DNA from: Pseudomonadota bacterium
GTDB lineage: Bacteria > Pseudomonadota > Gammaproteobacteria > Steroidobacterales > Steroidobacteraceae
Length of the DNA stretch: 15,547 nt
Reading direction: 5' to 3'
NCBI GenBank assembly: GCA_021815905.1
Contig: JAKAZP010000011.1
Location: 1-15,547, forward strand
The notes below the pieces were generated by a model that saw only the letters and a program-made list of their open reading frames with translations, had not been told where the DNA came from and did no database searches. Numbering within the stretch: position 1 is the stretch's first letter; the number at the start of each line of letters is the position of its first letter. The position numbers and the translations under genes were made by a program. Below are positions 15,299 through 15,547 of this stretch, one piece after another.

Positions 15299-15547
15299 GC
15301 GCCGCATCCACCTTCGACCCACGCTCCTACCGGCCGCGCCACCTCGCGTGGCGTCACGAAGGGCGCGTCGGGTTCGTCACGTTGAATCGCCCGGAACGCA
15401 AGAACCCCCTCACCTTCGAATCCTACGCGGAGCTGCGGGACCTCTTCCGCGCACTCGTCTCGGCGTCCGAGATTCGGGCCGTGGTCATCTCGGGAGCGGG
15501 AGGCAACTTCTGCTCGGGCGGAGACGTGCACGAGATCATCGGCCCGC
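15295..15547 (+). CDS. Enoyl-CoA hydratase/isomerase family protein (partial, cut by right edge)
   Basis: The first 84 residues of a crotonase-superfamily enzyme. [20 protein letters not shown] (24-43) is the typical N-terminal strand and CoA-binding segment, and [16 protein letters not shown] (63-78) carries the first oxyanion-hole backbone position with the CSGGD form of the usual CAGGD. The remainder, including the catalytic acids, lies beyond the window. The ATG overlaps the MarR stop as ATGA, so it is translationally coupled and in the same operon. It most likely hydrates or hydrolyses a ring-derived enoyl-CoA after the monooxygenase/reductase step. Confidence 0.92.
   Translation, partial: MSAASTFDPRSYRPRHLAWRHEGRVGFVTLNRPERKNPLTFESYAELRDLFRALVSASEIRAVVISGAGGNFCSGGDVHEIIGP

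Overview
The window is a GC-rich (very high GC at third positions) stretch of bacterial chromosome, most like a proteobacterium with an aromatic-degrading lifestyle. Beta- or gammaproteobacteria are the best guess, from the types of amino-acid permease, MarR regulator and CoA-linked aromatic genes; there is no rRNA or marker gene to settle it. I see no tRNA, rRNA, CRISPR array, transposase or phage gene.

Left part (1-4114), a loose set of apparently unrelated genes: the first 25 codons of a leftward gene running off the edge (1-77); a 432-bp stretch without a convincing gene; a small Cys/His-rich, probably zinc-binding protein (510-791); a leftward fumarylacetoacetate-hydrolase-family enzyme (815-1666); a rightward protein with an N-terminal SLOG-type Rossmannoid sensor domain and two pairs of transmembrane helices (1861-3519), which resembles the sensor-plus-membrane-effector proteins of nucleotide-signalling conflict systems; and a leftward unknown small protein (3797-4114).

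Right part (4378-15547), a divergent catabolic locus. Leftward, a tightly packed five-gene operon reads cyclase/kynurenine-formamidase-like hydrolase, iorA, iorB (indolepyruvate:ferredoxin oxidoreductase), a PrnB/IDO-like (DUF1864) putative heme protein, and an AAT-type amino-acid permease. Rightward, an equally tight operon reads a fused FAD monooxygenase/old-yellow-enzyme reductase of the 2-aminobenzoyl-CoA monooxygenase/reductase (salicylyl-CoA 5-hydroxylase) type, an SDR dehydrogenase, a MarR regulator and an enoyl-CoA hydratase cut by the right edge. The 98-bp divergent intergenic region holds a near-consensus sigma70 promoter (TTGACA-17 bp-TATAAC) for the rightward operon. Its -35 box lies inside a 26-bp imperfect palindrome, a strong candidate operator for the MarR protein.

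Taken together the locus looks like uptake and breakdown of tryptophan or a related indole/kynurenine compound to 2-aminobenzoyl-CoA (anthraniloyl-CoA), followed by aerobic CoA-dependent dearomatisation and beta-oxidation-like steps. The pairing of an indolepyruvate-type oxidoreductase, a formamidase-like cyclase and an IDO-superfamily protein in one operon is unusual and is the best candidate here for an undescribed pathway. The individual family assignments are well supported by motifs; the pathway is inference.
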